From: Anaerolineae bacterium | GTDB lineage: Bacteria > Chloroflexota > Anaerolineae > Aggregatilineales > Phototrophicaceae | Assembly: GCA_020849765.1 (NCBI GenBank) | Contig: JADLAY010000034.1 | Span: forward strand, 496,001-560,000 | Direction of reading: 5' to 3' | Length of the DNA: 64,000 nt | In this document: piece after piece, positions 37,197-45,340 of the stretch | Numbering within the stretch: position 1 is the stretch's first letter | Layout of the letters: every line of letters starts with the position of its first letter | The notes under the pieces: generated by a model | What the model saw: only the letters and a program-made list of their open reading frames with translations | What the model was told of the DNA's origin: nothing | Databases searched by the model: none | Program-made: the position numbers and the translations under genes

Positions 37197-38546
37197 TTAT
37201 TTCGCTGCCTCCGCCAGAGCCTCGACCAGCAGGTCGATTTCGTCTTTGCTGTTCATCTCGGTCACAGCAACCAGCATGTGGTCTTTTAACTTCGGATAGT
37301 CGGCCTCGAGCGGGTAGCCGCCGATGATGCCGCGCTCGATCAGGAACTGGTTGATCTCGCTGATGGGCTTCGGGCATTTGACCGCAAACTCGTTGAAGAA
37401 CGTCTTGCTGACGTTGACCTTGTAGCCCTTAATCCGGTTGATCTGTTTGGCCGCGTAGTGCGCCCGCTGGAAGCTGATCTCGGCCACGCGGCGCAGACCA
37501 TTGCGCCCCATCAGCGAAAGGTAGACGCAGGCGGCCAGTGCCATCAAGCCCTGATTGGTGCAGATGTTGCTGCTGGCCTTCTCGCGGCGGATATCCTGCT
37601 CGCGCGGGCGCAGCGTCATCACGAAGGCGCGCCTGCCGCTGTGATCGAGCGTTTCGCCGACGATCCGCCCGGCGATCTTGCGCACGTATTCGTCGCGCAC
37701 GGCGAAGAAGCCCAGGTACGGCCCACCATAACTGAGAGGGATGCCCAGCGGCTGCCCTTCGCCGACGACGATATCGGCGCCCAACTCGCCCGGCGACTTG
37801 AACAGCGCCAGCGCCATTGGATTGACGACGAAGCAGATCAGCGCGCCCGCATTGTGCGTCGCCTCGACCAGCCGGCCGAAATCCTCGATGGCGCCAAGAT
37901 AGTTAGGATATTGCACGGCGACCATCGCCGTCTGATCGTCGATGTACTTGATCAGGTCTTCGGCGGTCGCCCGCTCGATGGCCTTGCCACCATCGCCGAC
38001 GAACTCGACGTCGTTGCCCTGGTGATAGGTGCGCGCGACGGCCCGGTAGTGCGGATGAATGCCAGGATGGAACACTATCTTGTTGCGCTTGTGGCGCGAG
38101 ACCTCCAGCGCGACCGTCACGGCTTCCGCCAGGCTGGTCGCGCCGTCGTAGTGGCTGGCATTGGCGGCGTCCATGCCCGTCAGCGCGCACAGCATCGACT
38201 GGTACTCGTAGATCGCCTGGAGCGTGCCCTGGCTCACCTCAGGCTGGTAGGGCGTGTAGGCCGTGTAAAACTCGCTGCGCAGCAGGACGTGATTGACCGC
38301 GGACGGGATGAAGTGATGGTAGGCACCCGCCCCGCGGAACAATGCATAATCCCCGCCATGCTCGTTGGCTTCCGCCAGCGCTTGAAGTTCAGCCGCCGCT
38401 TCCATCTCGCTCAGCCCTTTGGGCAGATCGAGTTTGGGGAAGCGGTATTTCGACGGGACAGCCTCAAACAGGTCTTCGATGGTGGTGACGCCGATCGCGG
38501 CCAGCATCTGCTGCCGTTCGACGTCGGTGTGAGGAATGTAGCTCAT
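37197..38546 (-). CDS. gcvPA: Glycine dehydrogenase (decarboxylating) subunit 1
   Basis: 449 residues. N-terminal half of the split P protein: starts MSYIPHTDVERQQML, has GAGAYHHFIPSAVNH, PYQPEVSQGTLQAIYEYQS and SYGGPYLGFF. It forms the alpha2beta2 P protein with gcvPB. It lies 57 bases after gcvH; the gcvPB start follows at its stop. All three genes are under the glycine riboswitch. Confidence 0.97.
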   Translation of the reverse strand: MSYIPHTDVERQQMLAAIGVTTIEDLFEAVPSKYRFPKLDLPKGLSEMEAAAELQALAEANEHGGDYALFRGAGAYHHFIPSAVNHVLLRSEFYTAYTPYQPEVSQGTLQAIYEYQSMLCALTGMDAANASHYDGATSLAEAVTVALEVSRHKRNKIVFHPGIHPHYRAVARTYHQGNDVEFVGDGGKAIERATAEDLIKYIDDQTAMVAVQYPNYLGAIEDFGRLVEATHNAGALICFVVNPMALALFKSPGELGADIVVGEGQPLGIPLSYGGPYLGFFAVRDEYVRKIAGRIVGETLDHSGRRAFVMTLRPREQDIRREKASSNICTNQGLMALAACVYLSLMGRNGLRRVAEISFQRAHYAAKQINRIKGYKVNVSKTFFNEFAVKCPKPISEINQFLIERGIIGGYPLEADYPKLKDHMLVAVTEMNSKDEIDLLVEALAEAAK

Positions 38547-38603
38547 AGACAGTAACCCTATCGTGTTAAGCCAGACTGCCGGCCATCACCAGCCCGTCAG
38601 AGG

Positions 38604-38993
38604 CTACCGTGTGTTGCAATACTCGGTGTAGGCATCCGCATCCATCAGCGAACCCGCTTCGCTCGCATCATCGACCTGGATCTTGATGATCCAACCCTTG
38701 TCGTAGGGTGACGAGTTGAGCAGTTCCGGTTCATCGGTGAGTTGTTCATTGATTTCGACCACGGTGCCGCCGACCGGCATCAAGAGATCCGAAGCCGCCT
38801 TGACGGACTCGACGGCGCCGAAGGGTTTGCCCTTTTCAAAGTGCGCGCCGACTTCCGGCAGTTCGACAAATACAACGTCGTTCAGTTGATCCTGCGCATA
38901 ATCACTCAGTCCGATGGTCGCGCGGTCGCCCTCCAGCCGAACATACTCATCTGTGCGTGCATACTTCAAATCAGATGGGGTCTGCCAACTCAT
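38604..38993 (-). CDS. gcvH: Glycine cleavage system H protein
   Basis: 129 residues. The lipoyl-lysine is K65 in GAVESVKAASDL. Shuttles the aminomethyl group from the P protein to the T protein and electrons to the L protein. The T-protein gene (gcvT) and the lipoyl-attachment genes are not in this window. First gene of the riboswitch-controlled operon. Confidence 0.97.
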   Translation of the reverse strand: MSWQTPSDLKYARTDEYVRLEGDRATIGLSDYAQDQLNDVVFVELPEVGAHFEKGKPFGAVESVKAASDLLMPVGGTVVEINEQLTDEPELLNSSPYDKGWIIKIQVDDASEAGSLMDADAYTEYCNTR

Positions 38994-39054
38994 GAATCAG
39001 TGCCTCCTGGTATCGTTCAAGTATTACGCGCAAAAGTGACTTCACAGCCTGAAA

Positions 39055-39098
39055 ATAAAACAAAAAGAGCACACGGGCGAACGCGCCACGTGTGCTCT
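39055..39098 (-). terminator. Intrinsic terminator of the gcv riboswitch expression platform
   Basis: On the minus strand AGAGCACACG pairs with CGTGTGCTCT (complements of 39089-39098 and 39066-39075), followed by TTTTTGTTTT. It lies between the aptamer and gcvH (starts 38993), so premature termination would be relieved or caused by glycine. Confidence 0.85.
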
Positions 39099-39104
39099 GT
39101 TAGA

Positions 39105-39232
39105 TGCTTCACTTTCAGAGCGCCCTGACCCCCGCATCCTTGTACCTGAGAGTTTCACCAGACGGTTGCGCCCCCGTTGGCTTGCCCCTTCGGCGTCCCG
39201 GTAACACCGGGCGCTCTCTGCGCGGATCATTC
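39105..39232 (-). promoter_or_regulatory. Glycine riboswitch aptamer
   Basis: Read on the minus strand: GCAGAGAG, then GCCGAAGGGGCAAGCC, then GTGAAACTCTCAGGTACAAGG. These are the conserved glycine-aptamer elements. P1 can form between CCGCGCA and TGCGGGG. Only one aptamer is seen, not the common tandem. Promoter upstream, terminator and gcvH downstream. Confidence 0.9.
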
Positions 39233-39244
39233 ATTTACAACCTA

Positions 39245-39273
39245 ATTGTAACCAAACCCGGCGAACGTGACAA
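39245..39273 (-). promoter_or_regulatory. Sigma-70-type promoter of the gcv operon
   Basis: On the minus strand TTGTCA (complement of 39268-39273), 17-base spacer, TACAAT (complement of 39245-39250). Transcription would start about 10 bases before the aptamer. Confidence 0.8.
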
Positions 39274-39446
39274 TAACAGAATTTTTGTTCGAATTTACCC
39301 CTGCATTTTCGAAATTATGTGTTAAAATTACAGAATGCAACGAAAGACGAAGCGCAATTTCCGCCAGGGTACTGCGCCCGGTCAATCGATGAGCTCCATG
39401 TTGAATCTGTGCCTATACGTGAGTCTGTGCTTGTAAGGAGTATTGC

Positions 39447-39860
39447 ATGGCTTACCAACAAGTCATCATCGTCGGTAATCTGGGGCGCGATCCTGAGATT
39501 CGCTACACCCAATCAGGTCAGGCGGTCTGCGGATTTTCCGTCGCCGTCAACGAGGTCTGGACTGACCGCCAGAGCAACGAACGCCGTGAGAAGACCACCT
39601 GGTTCCGCGTGTCGGTCTGGGGGCCGCAGGCAGAAACCACCTCGCGCTATCTGGCTAAAGGGCGCCAGGTGATGGTCATCGGCACGGTCGAAGCGCGCGC
39701 CTATCTTGATCAGGGTGGGCAGCCGCAGGCGACGCTCGAACTGCGCGCCAGGGACGTCCGTTTCCTGGGCGGCCAGGGTGGCCCCGGCCAGCCGGGCGGC
39801 GAGTACGAGGACTACAGCGGTGGCAGCGGCAGCGGCGAAATGGGCGACATCCCCTTCTAA
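39447..39860 (+). CDS. ssb: Single-stranded DNA-binding protein
   Basis: 137 residues. OB fold (MAYQQVIIVGNLGRDPEIRYTQSG ... WFRVSVWGPQAE) to about residue 108, then a glycine-rich linker and the acidic tip GDIPF that recruits partner proteins. AAGGAG 6 bases before the ATG. Shares a divergent region with the gcv operon. Protects single-stranded DNA in replication and repair. Confidence 0.97.
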   Translation: MAYQQVIIVGNLGRDPEIRYTQSGQAVCGFSVAVNEVWTDRQSNERREKTTWFRVSVWGPQAETTSRYLAKGRQVMVIGTVEARAYLDQGGQPQATLELRARDVRFLGGQGGPGQPGGEYEDYSGGSGSGEMGDIPF

Positions 39861-39892
39861 ACGTCGCAGCTCCAATTCCATATTGCCAACCG

Positions 39893-39922
39893 GCGGGACA
39901 CCTACAGGTGTGCCGCTTTTTT
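39893..39922 (+). terminator. Rho-independent terminator after ssb
   Basis: GCGGGACACC (39893-39902) pairs with GGTGTGCCGC (39907-39916, one mismatch), followed by TTTTTT (39917-39922). Confidence 0.85.
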
Positions 39923-39931
39923 GTACCTCAT

Positions 39932-41107
39932 CTACGCGGGCAGGCAAACCATCGCGATCTGCTGGCCACGCAGTCGTGTCAGGACGATCACGCGCTCATT
40001 GCTGCCCTTGAGCTTGAGCTTCGGGATCAGCACATCCGGCGTGACCGCTGTGCCGCGCTTCTTGACCGTGACCCGCCCGACGTCCTGCGCGCGCAGATAC
40101 TCGCGCAGCCGCTTCAGGTTGAACGGCATCCACGCCTCAATCGGCCATGCTCGCAGCCACGGCGACTCCGATTTGTGCTCGGTCGTGAAGTAGGCGATCG
40201 TCTCGTCGAGCAGCGCGCCTTGATGCATTGCGGCCACATCTTGCACCAGTTCCGCCCGTATCAGAGCCGGATCGGGCTCGCACAGCCAGCCTTGCGGTTC
40301 GCGCAGCGGCACATCGGGATGCAGGCCAAGGTTGTCCCAGGTGTACGTCTCGTCCTCGGTCAGCAGGATGGCGCGTAGTGACGAACCGGGCTGCTCCATC
40401 CGCCACAGATTCGCCTCTTTCAGATCGCCGTTCGCGGAGATGAAATCGAGCCGCCAGCCCTCGGCAAATTCGCCAAGCTGCGCCTTATCGACACCCGGCG
40501 ACAGCTTGACGCAGATCGAGCTGGCCCCCCACGTGTGGGCAAGCGACAGCGGCGGTTGATACGCCTCGACGTCGTAGATGCGCCTGCCCGACTCCGTGCG
40601 CCGCGCCGGATCAAAAAAGATGAAGTCGCGGTTGGGCACACCGTTGCGCGCATCCGCCACTTCGAATGTCGAGCGCACATTTAGCGCCACCGCATTCAGT
40701 CCCGCCAGCGCGACACGTACGGGGTCGATATCCAGCCCGTGGACGTCTGCCCCCGCCTGCGCAAAGGCCAGCGCATCCGAGCCGATCCCGCAGCAGACGT
40801 CGGCAGTTGCCTGTGCGCCCACGATCGCCGCACGCCAACGCCGGATCAGCGGGTCGCTTGACTGCTCCAGCGCCTCCCTGGTGAAGAACATGCGAGATGC
40901 ATCCGCGCCAAACTTGCCGACCGCCGCCAGGCGCAAACGGGCAAGGGCCAGCGCCGCACCGGCCTCGTCGCCACTGTGATCGCGCCGCAGACGTGTGAGC
41001 AATGGCAGTGTATTGGCCTCACCGAGGTCTTCGTGACTGAGTTGATCGAGCAAGTGGATTCCGGCGTCGGACGTGAGGAAATCGAGCTGCGCGGCGGTGA
41101 TCGTCAT
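39932..41107 (-). CDS. SAM-dependent methyltransferase with THUMP-like domain
   Basis: 391 residues. A helical N-terminal part, then a Rossmann methyltransferase with motif I DVCCGIGSDALAFA, motif II HGLDIDPVR and motif IV FIFFDPARR, the last typical of RNA/DNA N-methyltransferases. The C-terminal ~100 residues (WPIEAWMPFNLKRLREYLR ... KLKLKGSNERVIVLTRLRG) match the THUMP-like domain found with this family. Its RNA substrate is unknown. Start ATG 41107 (or GTG 41125) has no clear ribosome-binding site. Confidence 0.85.
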   Translation of the reverse strand: MTITAAQLDFLTSDAGIHLLDQLSHEDLGEANTLPLLTRLRRDHSGDEAGAALALARLRLAAVGKFGADASRMFFTREALEQSSDPLIRRWRAAIVGAQATADVCCGIGSDALAFAQAGADVHGLDIDPVRVALAGLNAVALNVRSTFEVADARNGVPNRDFIFFDPARRTESGRRIYDVEAYQPPLSLAHTWGASSICVKLSPGVDKAQLGEFAEGWRLDFISANGDLKEANLWRMEQPGSSLRAILLTEDETYTWDNLGLHPDVPLREPQGWLCEPDPALIRAELVQDVAAMHQGALLDETIAYFTTEHKSESPWLRAWPIEAWMPFNLKRLREYLRAQDVGRVTVKKRGTAVTPDVLIPKLKLKGSNERVIVLTRLRGQQIAMVCLPA

Positions 41108-41166
41108 GACACGGAGCCGGGGCACATCAAGTGCGCCCCAGCCTTATTCGCGAAGATAAACTGACG

Positions 41167-42240
41167 TCAGCCGGTCACGGGCAGCGTGCCGATGCCGACC
41201 GATGGGATGATGTAGTTCGCATCAACCCAGCCTGAAGCGCCGCCAGGGATCTGGATCTGCACCCAGGTACCGCTGGCGTTGCGCCCAACCAGCCCGACAT
41301 ATTGATCGCGCGACAGGCGTGCAAACGCACCGTAGGTAGCCGACGGCCCGTAGCGCACGTTGAGCGTGAAGGCCGTCACGATGGCGTTCGGGCCGGGCGG
41401 CGGCACCTGCGTCCCACCCGTCGATCCGTCCGTCACCGGCAGATCGGTCGCGGTGATGTTCAGCCGCAGCCAGCCGACATTGACCCAGCCGGTGCGCGAA
41501 TCCGCCAGCGAAACCTGGACCCACGAGGCATCCGCATTGCGCCCGATCAAGTTGACGACCTGATTCTGCGACAGACGCGCCAGCTCAGGATAGGCCACGT
41601 TCGGCCCCGTGCGCACGTTGAGGAAGAACGCCGTCACGACACCAACTGCCCCGGAGGGATTGGTCGTGCCGCCGCCCTGGCCGTCCGTGATCGGCAGGTT
41701 GATGACCGGGATGCTGGGGATGAGCCAGCCGGCATTGACCCAGCCATGGGTGCCAACAGGGAGGACGATCTCGACCCATGAGGCATCGAAGTTGCGCCCG
41801 ACCATGCTCACGCCGTCGCCCTGGCCCAGCGTGCCGACGATGCCATAGCCCGCGCCCGGCCCCGTACGCACGTTGAGATAATAAGCATTGACTCTGCCGC
41901 TGGCGGCTGTCCCCTGCGCACTGACCGGCAGGCTGCTGATGGCGATGTTGGCCGTCACGTAGCGTGCATTGATCCAGCCCTGCACGCCGCCCGCCAGCTG
42001 AATATTGACCCACGAGGCATCGCCATTACGGCCAATCAGTGCGACGTTGGCGCCCGCCTCGACGACGACCACCACCGGATAGCCAACCCCAGGGCCGGAA
42101 CGCACGTTCAGGCGCGCGACGCCCGTAACCTGACCACTCCCCGTCTGCGCCGAGGCGACCAGCGATGGCACCATAAGCGCAACCACCAAGAAAACGGCGA
42201 TCAACCACCGTGGTGCGTTGATCGATGTCATCCTTTTCAT
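41167..42240 (-). CDS. Secreted protein with four SH3b repeats
   Basis: 357 residues: signal peptide (WLIAVFLVVALMVPSLVASA), then four SH3b repeats of about 60 residues with linkers of 20-25 residues. Each repeat shows LNVRxGPxxxY, then GRNxxASWVxI and GWVNAxW (positions about 40-100, 120-180, 205-265 and 290-350). No catalytic domain is attached, so it probably binds cell wall or surface polymers. AAGGA lies 7 bases before the ATG at 42240. The C-terminus ends inside the last repeat. Confidence 0.88.
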   Translation of the reverse strand: MKRMTSINAPRWLIAVFLVVALMVPSLVASAQTGSGQVTGVARLNVRSGPGVGYPVVVVVEAGANVALIGRNGDASWVNIQLAGGVQGWINARYVTANIAISSLPVSAQGTAASGRVNAYYLNVRTGPGAGYGIVGTLGQGDGVSMVGRNFDASWVEIVLPVGTHGWVNAGWLIPSIPVINLPITDGQGGGTTNPSGAVGVVTAFFLNVRTGPNVAYPELARLSQNQVVNLIGRNADASWVQVSLADSRTGWVNVGWLRLNITATDLPVTDGSTGGTQVPPPGPNAIVTAFTLNVRYGPSATYGAFARLSRDQYVGLVGRNASGTWVQIQIPGGASGWVDANYIIPSVGIGTLPVTG

Positions 42241-42362
42241 CAAGGTATCCTTTTCTAAGCACGCTTATGTGCACATTGTAACGTTATCTGCTCGTCCCTG
42301 CATGGCGCGCATGCGACGCTTAGGCAACGCCTGCCATCAAAGCCCGGCCACCAGCCGTGTTA

Positions 42363-43391
42363 TCAATGCTTCTTGCGCTTGATCTCACTGCGGACGGCCC
42401 GGATCAACCTGAGCAGCGACGTCCGGTAGTATTCCTCTTTGCGAACGTCGACGTACTGGTACGAGTTGAGCTGCAGCGGGATCGAAGTCTTCGGGTTGCC
42501 GCGCGCCAGCACAGGGAAAATGTGGATGTCGAATTCCTTGGCGGCATTCACTTCGCGCTCAACCCATTCCGATTCCTTGGAATCCGGCGTCATGATCACG
42601 ACCATGCAGCGTGCGCCACGTATGGCCGCCTCGACCGCGCGCCGCCATGACGACGTGCCGGGCTGCAGATTCTCGTCCGTCCACACGCTCATGCCGCTGG
42701 AGCGCAGATCGGCCCGGATGCGCCGCATGATCTCCGCATTGCGGCGGCTGTAGCTGATGAACACGTCATTCGGGATCTTGCGCGCTTTGCCTGTGTCCGC
42801 CGCAGCGATCTCCGACGTGTCACTAGCGTCGGGATCAGCGTCAGCGTCGTCATAATCGATAGGAGCAGGCTGCGTGTTGTTGTGGGTCGTCTGAATGCCG
42901 ACCACGGAGACGTTGCCGCCGTGGATCGACTCGATGTGCTGGGTGACGTTCGTGCTCGCGGGCGCAGGCGCCGGGCGTCGCGCCGGTCGCCGTTCGTGGC
43001 GCGGCGGGCGCTCTTGTTCAAGCGGCTCCATCGGTTCGGCTTCGTCCGGCTCTTCCTCTTCGTCATCTTCCGGCTCGGTCTCCGCTTCGTCGACGGCCAT
43101 GGCCTCGACTTCAGGCTCTAGCTCCGGTTCTCCGGCCAGCACGGCCAACAATCGCTCGGTGGCACGGATCAGCGGCTTTGAGTTGGCGACGTACAGATGC
43201 TTCAAGCCATAGCTGATCAGCACGAGCTGTGGCTCGGTCAGCGCGCGCACATTGCCCCCGCCGAACGTTTGCGCACCCAGATGCGTATCGACAATCGCGA
43301 TCAAATCACGGTAAGCATCATTGACAGACGGCTCGTCCAACCGGTTGACGGCCAACGAAAGCGCTTCGACGACTTTATGACTGATATCCAT
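42363..43391 (-). CDS. TIR-domain protein with C-terminal TIR and acidic linker
   Basis: 342 residues. N-terminal ~85 residues are an unrecognised helical domain. A highly acidic run (about 95-125, rich in E/D/P) and an R/P-rich run follow. Next is a segment TQHIESIHGGNVSVVGIQTT, resembling the G/N-rich motifs found in effector-associated regions. The TIR domain covers ~205-335 (NDVFISYSRRNAEIM; SVWTDENLQPG; E in SEWVEREVNAA at the NADase position). Cytoplasmic; start chosen at ATG 43391 behind GAGG. Possibly a conflict-system effector with an unknown partner. Confidence 0.88.
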   Translation of the reverse strand: MDISHKVVEALSLAVNRLDEPSVNDAYRDLIAIVDTHLGAQTFGGGNVRALTEPQLVLISYGLKHLYVANSKPLIRATERLLAVLAGEPELEPEVEAMAVDEAETEPEDDEEEEPDEAEPMEPLEQERPPRHERRPARRPAPAPASTNVTQHIESIHGGNVSVVGIQTTHNNTQPAPIDYDDADADPDASDTSEIAAADTGKARKIPNDVFISYSRRNAEIMRRIRADLRSSGMSVWTDENLQPGTSSWRRAVEAAIRGARCMVVIMTPDSKESEWVEREVNAAKEFDIHIFPVLARGNPKTSIPLQLNSYQYVDVRKEEYYRTSLLRLIRAVRSEIKRKKH

Positions 43392-43480
43392 TGGCACCCT
43401 CACATGATTGACTCGATTCTAACGCATCTGAGCCTTCATATGCCTTAACACAAATCAGAATGAGTGTTCTACTATATTGC

Positions 43481-43509
43481 TTGACACACCCGGATGGGAT
43501 CTCTATAAT
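43481..43509 (+). promoter_or_regulatory. Perfect consensus sigma-70 promoter for DUF177
   Basis: TTGACA (43481-43486), 17-base spacer, TATAAT (43504-43509). Both hexamers and spacing match the consensus exactly. It lies 57 bases before the DUF177 start. Confidence 0.92.
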
Positions 43510-43566
43510 GCACTCAAATTGGTTCTACCTTAACAATCGAACTCTGATCAATACCGAGGCAAGCCT

Positions 43567-44097
43567 GTGAAACAGCACACCAACGGTTACGTCGGCAATC
43601 GCGTTCTGAAATTGAACGTCGGTTTTCTGCTTGCCAGCGGGTCAGGACACATCAAAGACACGACGCTCGATATCCCCAAGATTCGCGTTGCCGAGGACGT
43701 TGATCTCGATTACATCAAAGGCACCCTCCGCCTGACTCGCATCAAGGAAGGCATCCTGGTACAAGGCAAACTCAACGCCGGATTCGAATCTGAGTGTTAT
43801 CGCTGCCTAGATCCTATCGAGCGCGAAGTCACCCTCCAAATCGAAGAACTGTTCGCCTATCCAGTCCCGCGTGACAGCGAATTCAGCGTCGGCGAAGACG
43901 GCATCCTCGACCTCGCCCCCCTCGTTCGCTCAGAGATCCTGATCGAAGAAGAGCACAGCGCCCTGTGCCAGCCCGATTGCAGAGGACTGTGCCCGGAATG
44001 CGGCGAAAATCTCAACCGTGGGGCGTGCGCGTGCGCTGACGAAGCCATCGATCCTCGCCTGGCGAAGCTGAAAGCACTGCGCGATCAGATGCGCTAA
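43567..44097 (+). CDS. DUF177/YceD-family protein
   Basis: 176 residues; GTG start. Core CYRCLDPIEREVTLQIEELF, then an acidic DSEFSVGEDGILDLAPLVRSEIL and a late cysteine cluster (CQPDCRGLCPECGENLNRGACAC) likely binding zinc. YceD family members are linked to ribosomal RNA/large-subunit processing and usually sit before rpmF; here rpmF is absent and a sigma factor gene follows 94 bases later. Confidence 0.92.
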   Translation: MKQHTNGYVGNRVLKLNVGFLLASGSGHIKDTTLDIPKIRVAEDVDLDYIKGTLRLTRIKEGILVQGKLNAGFESECYRCLDPIEREVTLQIEELFAYPVPRDSEFSVGEDGILDLAPLVRSEILIEEEHSALCQPDCRGLCPECGENLNRGACACADEAIDPRLAKLKALRDQMR

Positions 44098-44191
44098 ACG
44101 CAGTCTCCGAATTGACGCAAGTAATCTGTAGAAATGTTGCCCCCTGGCGACATAAAGCTATTGTTATCTTGCTCATGCGAAGGAGACCTGT

Positions 44192-45256
44192 GTGCACGAC
44201 GAACCAGCCTTTAACGCTGAATGGGAAGTTCTCCTCAATTACCATGGTCAGGATGATGTTTGGTCCCCGAGCGATGACAGCCAGGAAATTACCATCTGGG
44301 AGGAAGAAGACGAGGACGTCCTCGAAGACGAAGGACGCCCAACCGCCGATTTTCCATCGCAGGACCCGGTCGGCCTCTATCTGCGTGAAACGGGCCGCGT
44401 TCCACTCCTGACCGCCGAAGAAGAAGTCGAGCTGGCACAGGCCATCGAAGCCGGACGCGCCGCGGCGCGCCAACTCGCCAAGAAGCCCGACCGCGCCAAT
44501 GCGGATAGCCTTCAGCAAAACGCGTATGCGGGCCTGGAAGCGCGCGACCGCCTGATCCGCGCCAACACGCGGCTGGTCGTCTCGATCGCAAAGCGCTACA
44601 TCAGCCCGAATATCACCTTCCTGGATCTGATTCAAGAAGGCAACATCGGCCTGATGAAAGCCGTTGAGAAGTACGACTACCGCCGTGGCTATCGGTTCAG
44701 CACCTACGCGACCTGGTGGATTCGCCAGACCATCACCCGCGCGATTGCCGACCAGGGGCGCACAATCCGGATGCCCGTTCACATGAGTGACCGCATCCGC
44801 CAGTTGCAGCGCACCACCCGCCAGATGGAGCAGGAACTGGGGCGCAAACCGACGCCGGACGAACTGGGACAGGCGCTCAACCTGACGGCGCGCAAAGTCC
44901 GCTGGATGCAGCGCGTCGCGCTCGATCCCGTCAGCCTGGAAATGCCGGTCGGCGACGACGCGGAAAGCGAGCTCGGCCACTTCATCCCCAACGATGCGGC
45001 GCCGCTTCCAGCCCAAGAAGCTGAAGAAAAGCTGCTGCGCGAAGAGCTTGAAGCCATGCTCAACACGCTCTCACCGCGTGAGGCGCACGTCCTGCGTCTG
45101 CGCTACGGCCTGAGCAACGAAACCAGCCACACGCTGGAAGAGGTGGGCGCCAAATTCGGCCTTACGCGTGAGCGCATCCGCCAGATCGAAGGCCGCGCTC
45201 TACGTCGTCTGCGCCATCCCATGCGCAGCCGCCATCTGCGTGACTATCTGTATTAA
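44192..45256 (+). CDS. RNA polymerase sigma factor, sigma-70 family (RpoD/SigA-like group)
   Basis: 354 residues, GTG start with AAGGAG upstream. Region 1.2 [16 protein letters not shown]; region 2 [37 protein letters not shown] and 2.4 [17 protein letters not shown]; region 3; region 4 [30 protein letters not shown]. It lacks region 1.1, having instead an acidic N-terminus (residues 1-50). Primary or group 2 sigma factor. Likely follows DUF177 on the same mRNA. Confidence 0.95.
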   Translation: MHDEPAFNAEWEVLLNYHGQDDVWSPSDDSQEITIWEEEDEDVLEDEGRPTADFPSQDPVGLYLRETGRVPLLTAEEEVELAQAIEAGRAAARQLAKKPDRANADSLQQNAYAGLEARDRLIRANTRLVVSIAKRYISPNITFLDLIQEGNIGLMKAVEKYDYRRGYRFSTYATWWIRQTITRAIADQGRTIRMPVHMSDRIRQLQRTTRQMEQELGRKPTPDELGQALNLTARKVRWMQRVALDPVSLEMPVGDDAESELGHFIPNDAAPLPAQEAEEKLLREELEAMLNTLSPREAHVLRLRYGLSNETSHTLEEVGAKFGLTRERIRQIEGRALRRLRHPMRSRHLRDYLY

Positions 45257-45271
45257 CCAGCAACTGCATGA

Positions 45272-45301
45272 TTGACATATTTCTGTAGATTTCTGTATAC
45301 T
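45272..45301 (+). promoter_or_regulatory. Sigma-70 promoter of the PucC-like gene
   Basis: TTGACA (45272-45277), 18-base spacer, TATACT (45296-45301). The left arm of the repeat operator covers the spacer and start of the -10, so a bound regulator would block RNA polymerase. Confidence 0.85.
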
Positions 45302-45333
45302 CCTCAGTTAAACCTACAGAAATCTACAGAAAT
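45279..45333 (+). promoter_or_regulatory. 19-bp inverted repeat built of 10-bp phased units (operator)
   Basis: ATTTCTGTAGATTTCTGTA (45279-45297) and TACAGAAATCTACAGAAAT (45315-45333) are perfect inverses, 17 bases apart. Each arm contains a 10-bp direct repeat (TTTCTGTAGA, TTTCTGTATA). The right arm continues as AAACCTACAG, AAATCTACAG, AAATCACCAA with exact 10-base steps. The promoter and start (45341) flank it. The regulator is unknown. Confidence 0.8.
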
Positions 45334-45340
45334 CACCAAC

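Noticed and set aside
41167..42240. The four internal repeats as a DNA repeat array
   Set aside because: They are protein-level SH3b repeats with diverged DNA, not a CRISPR or satellite.
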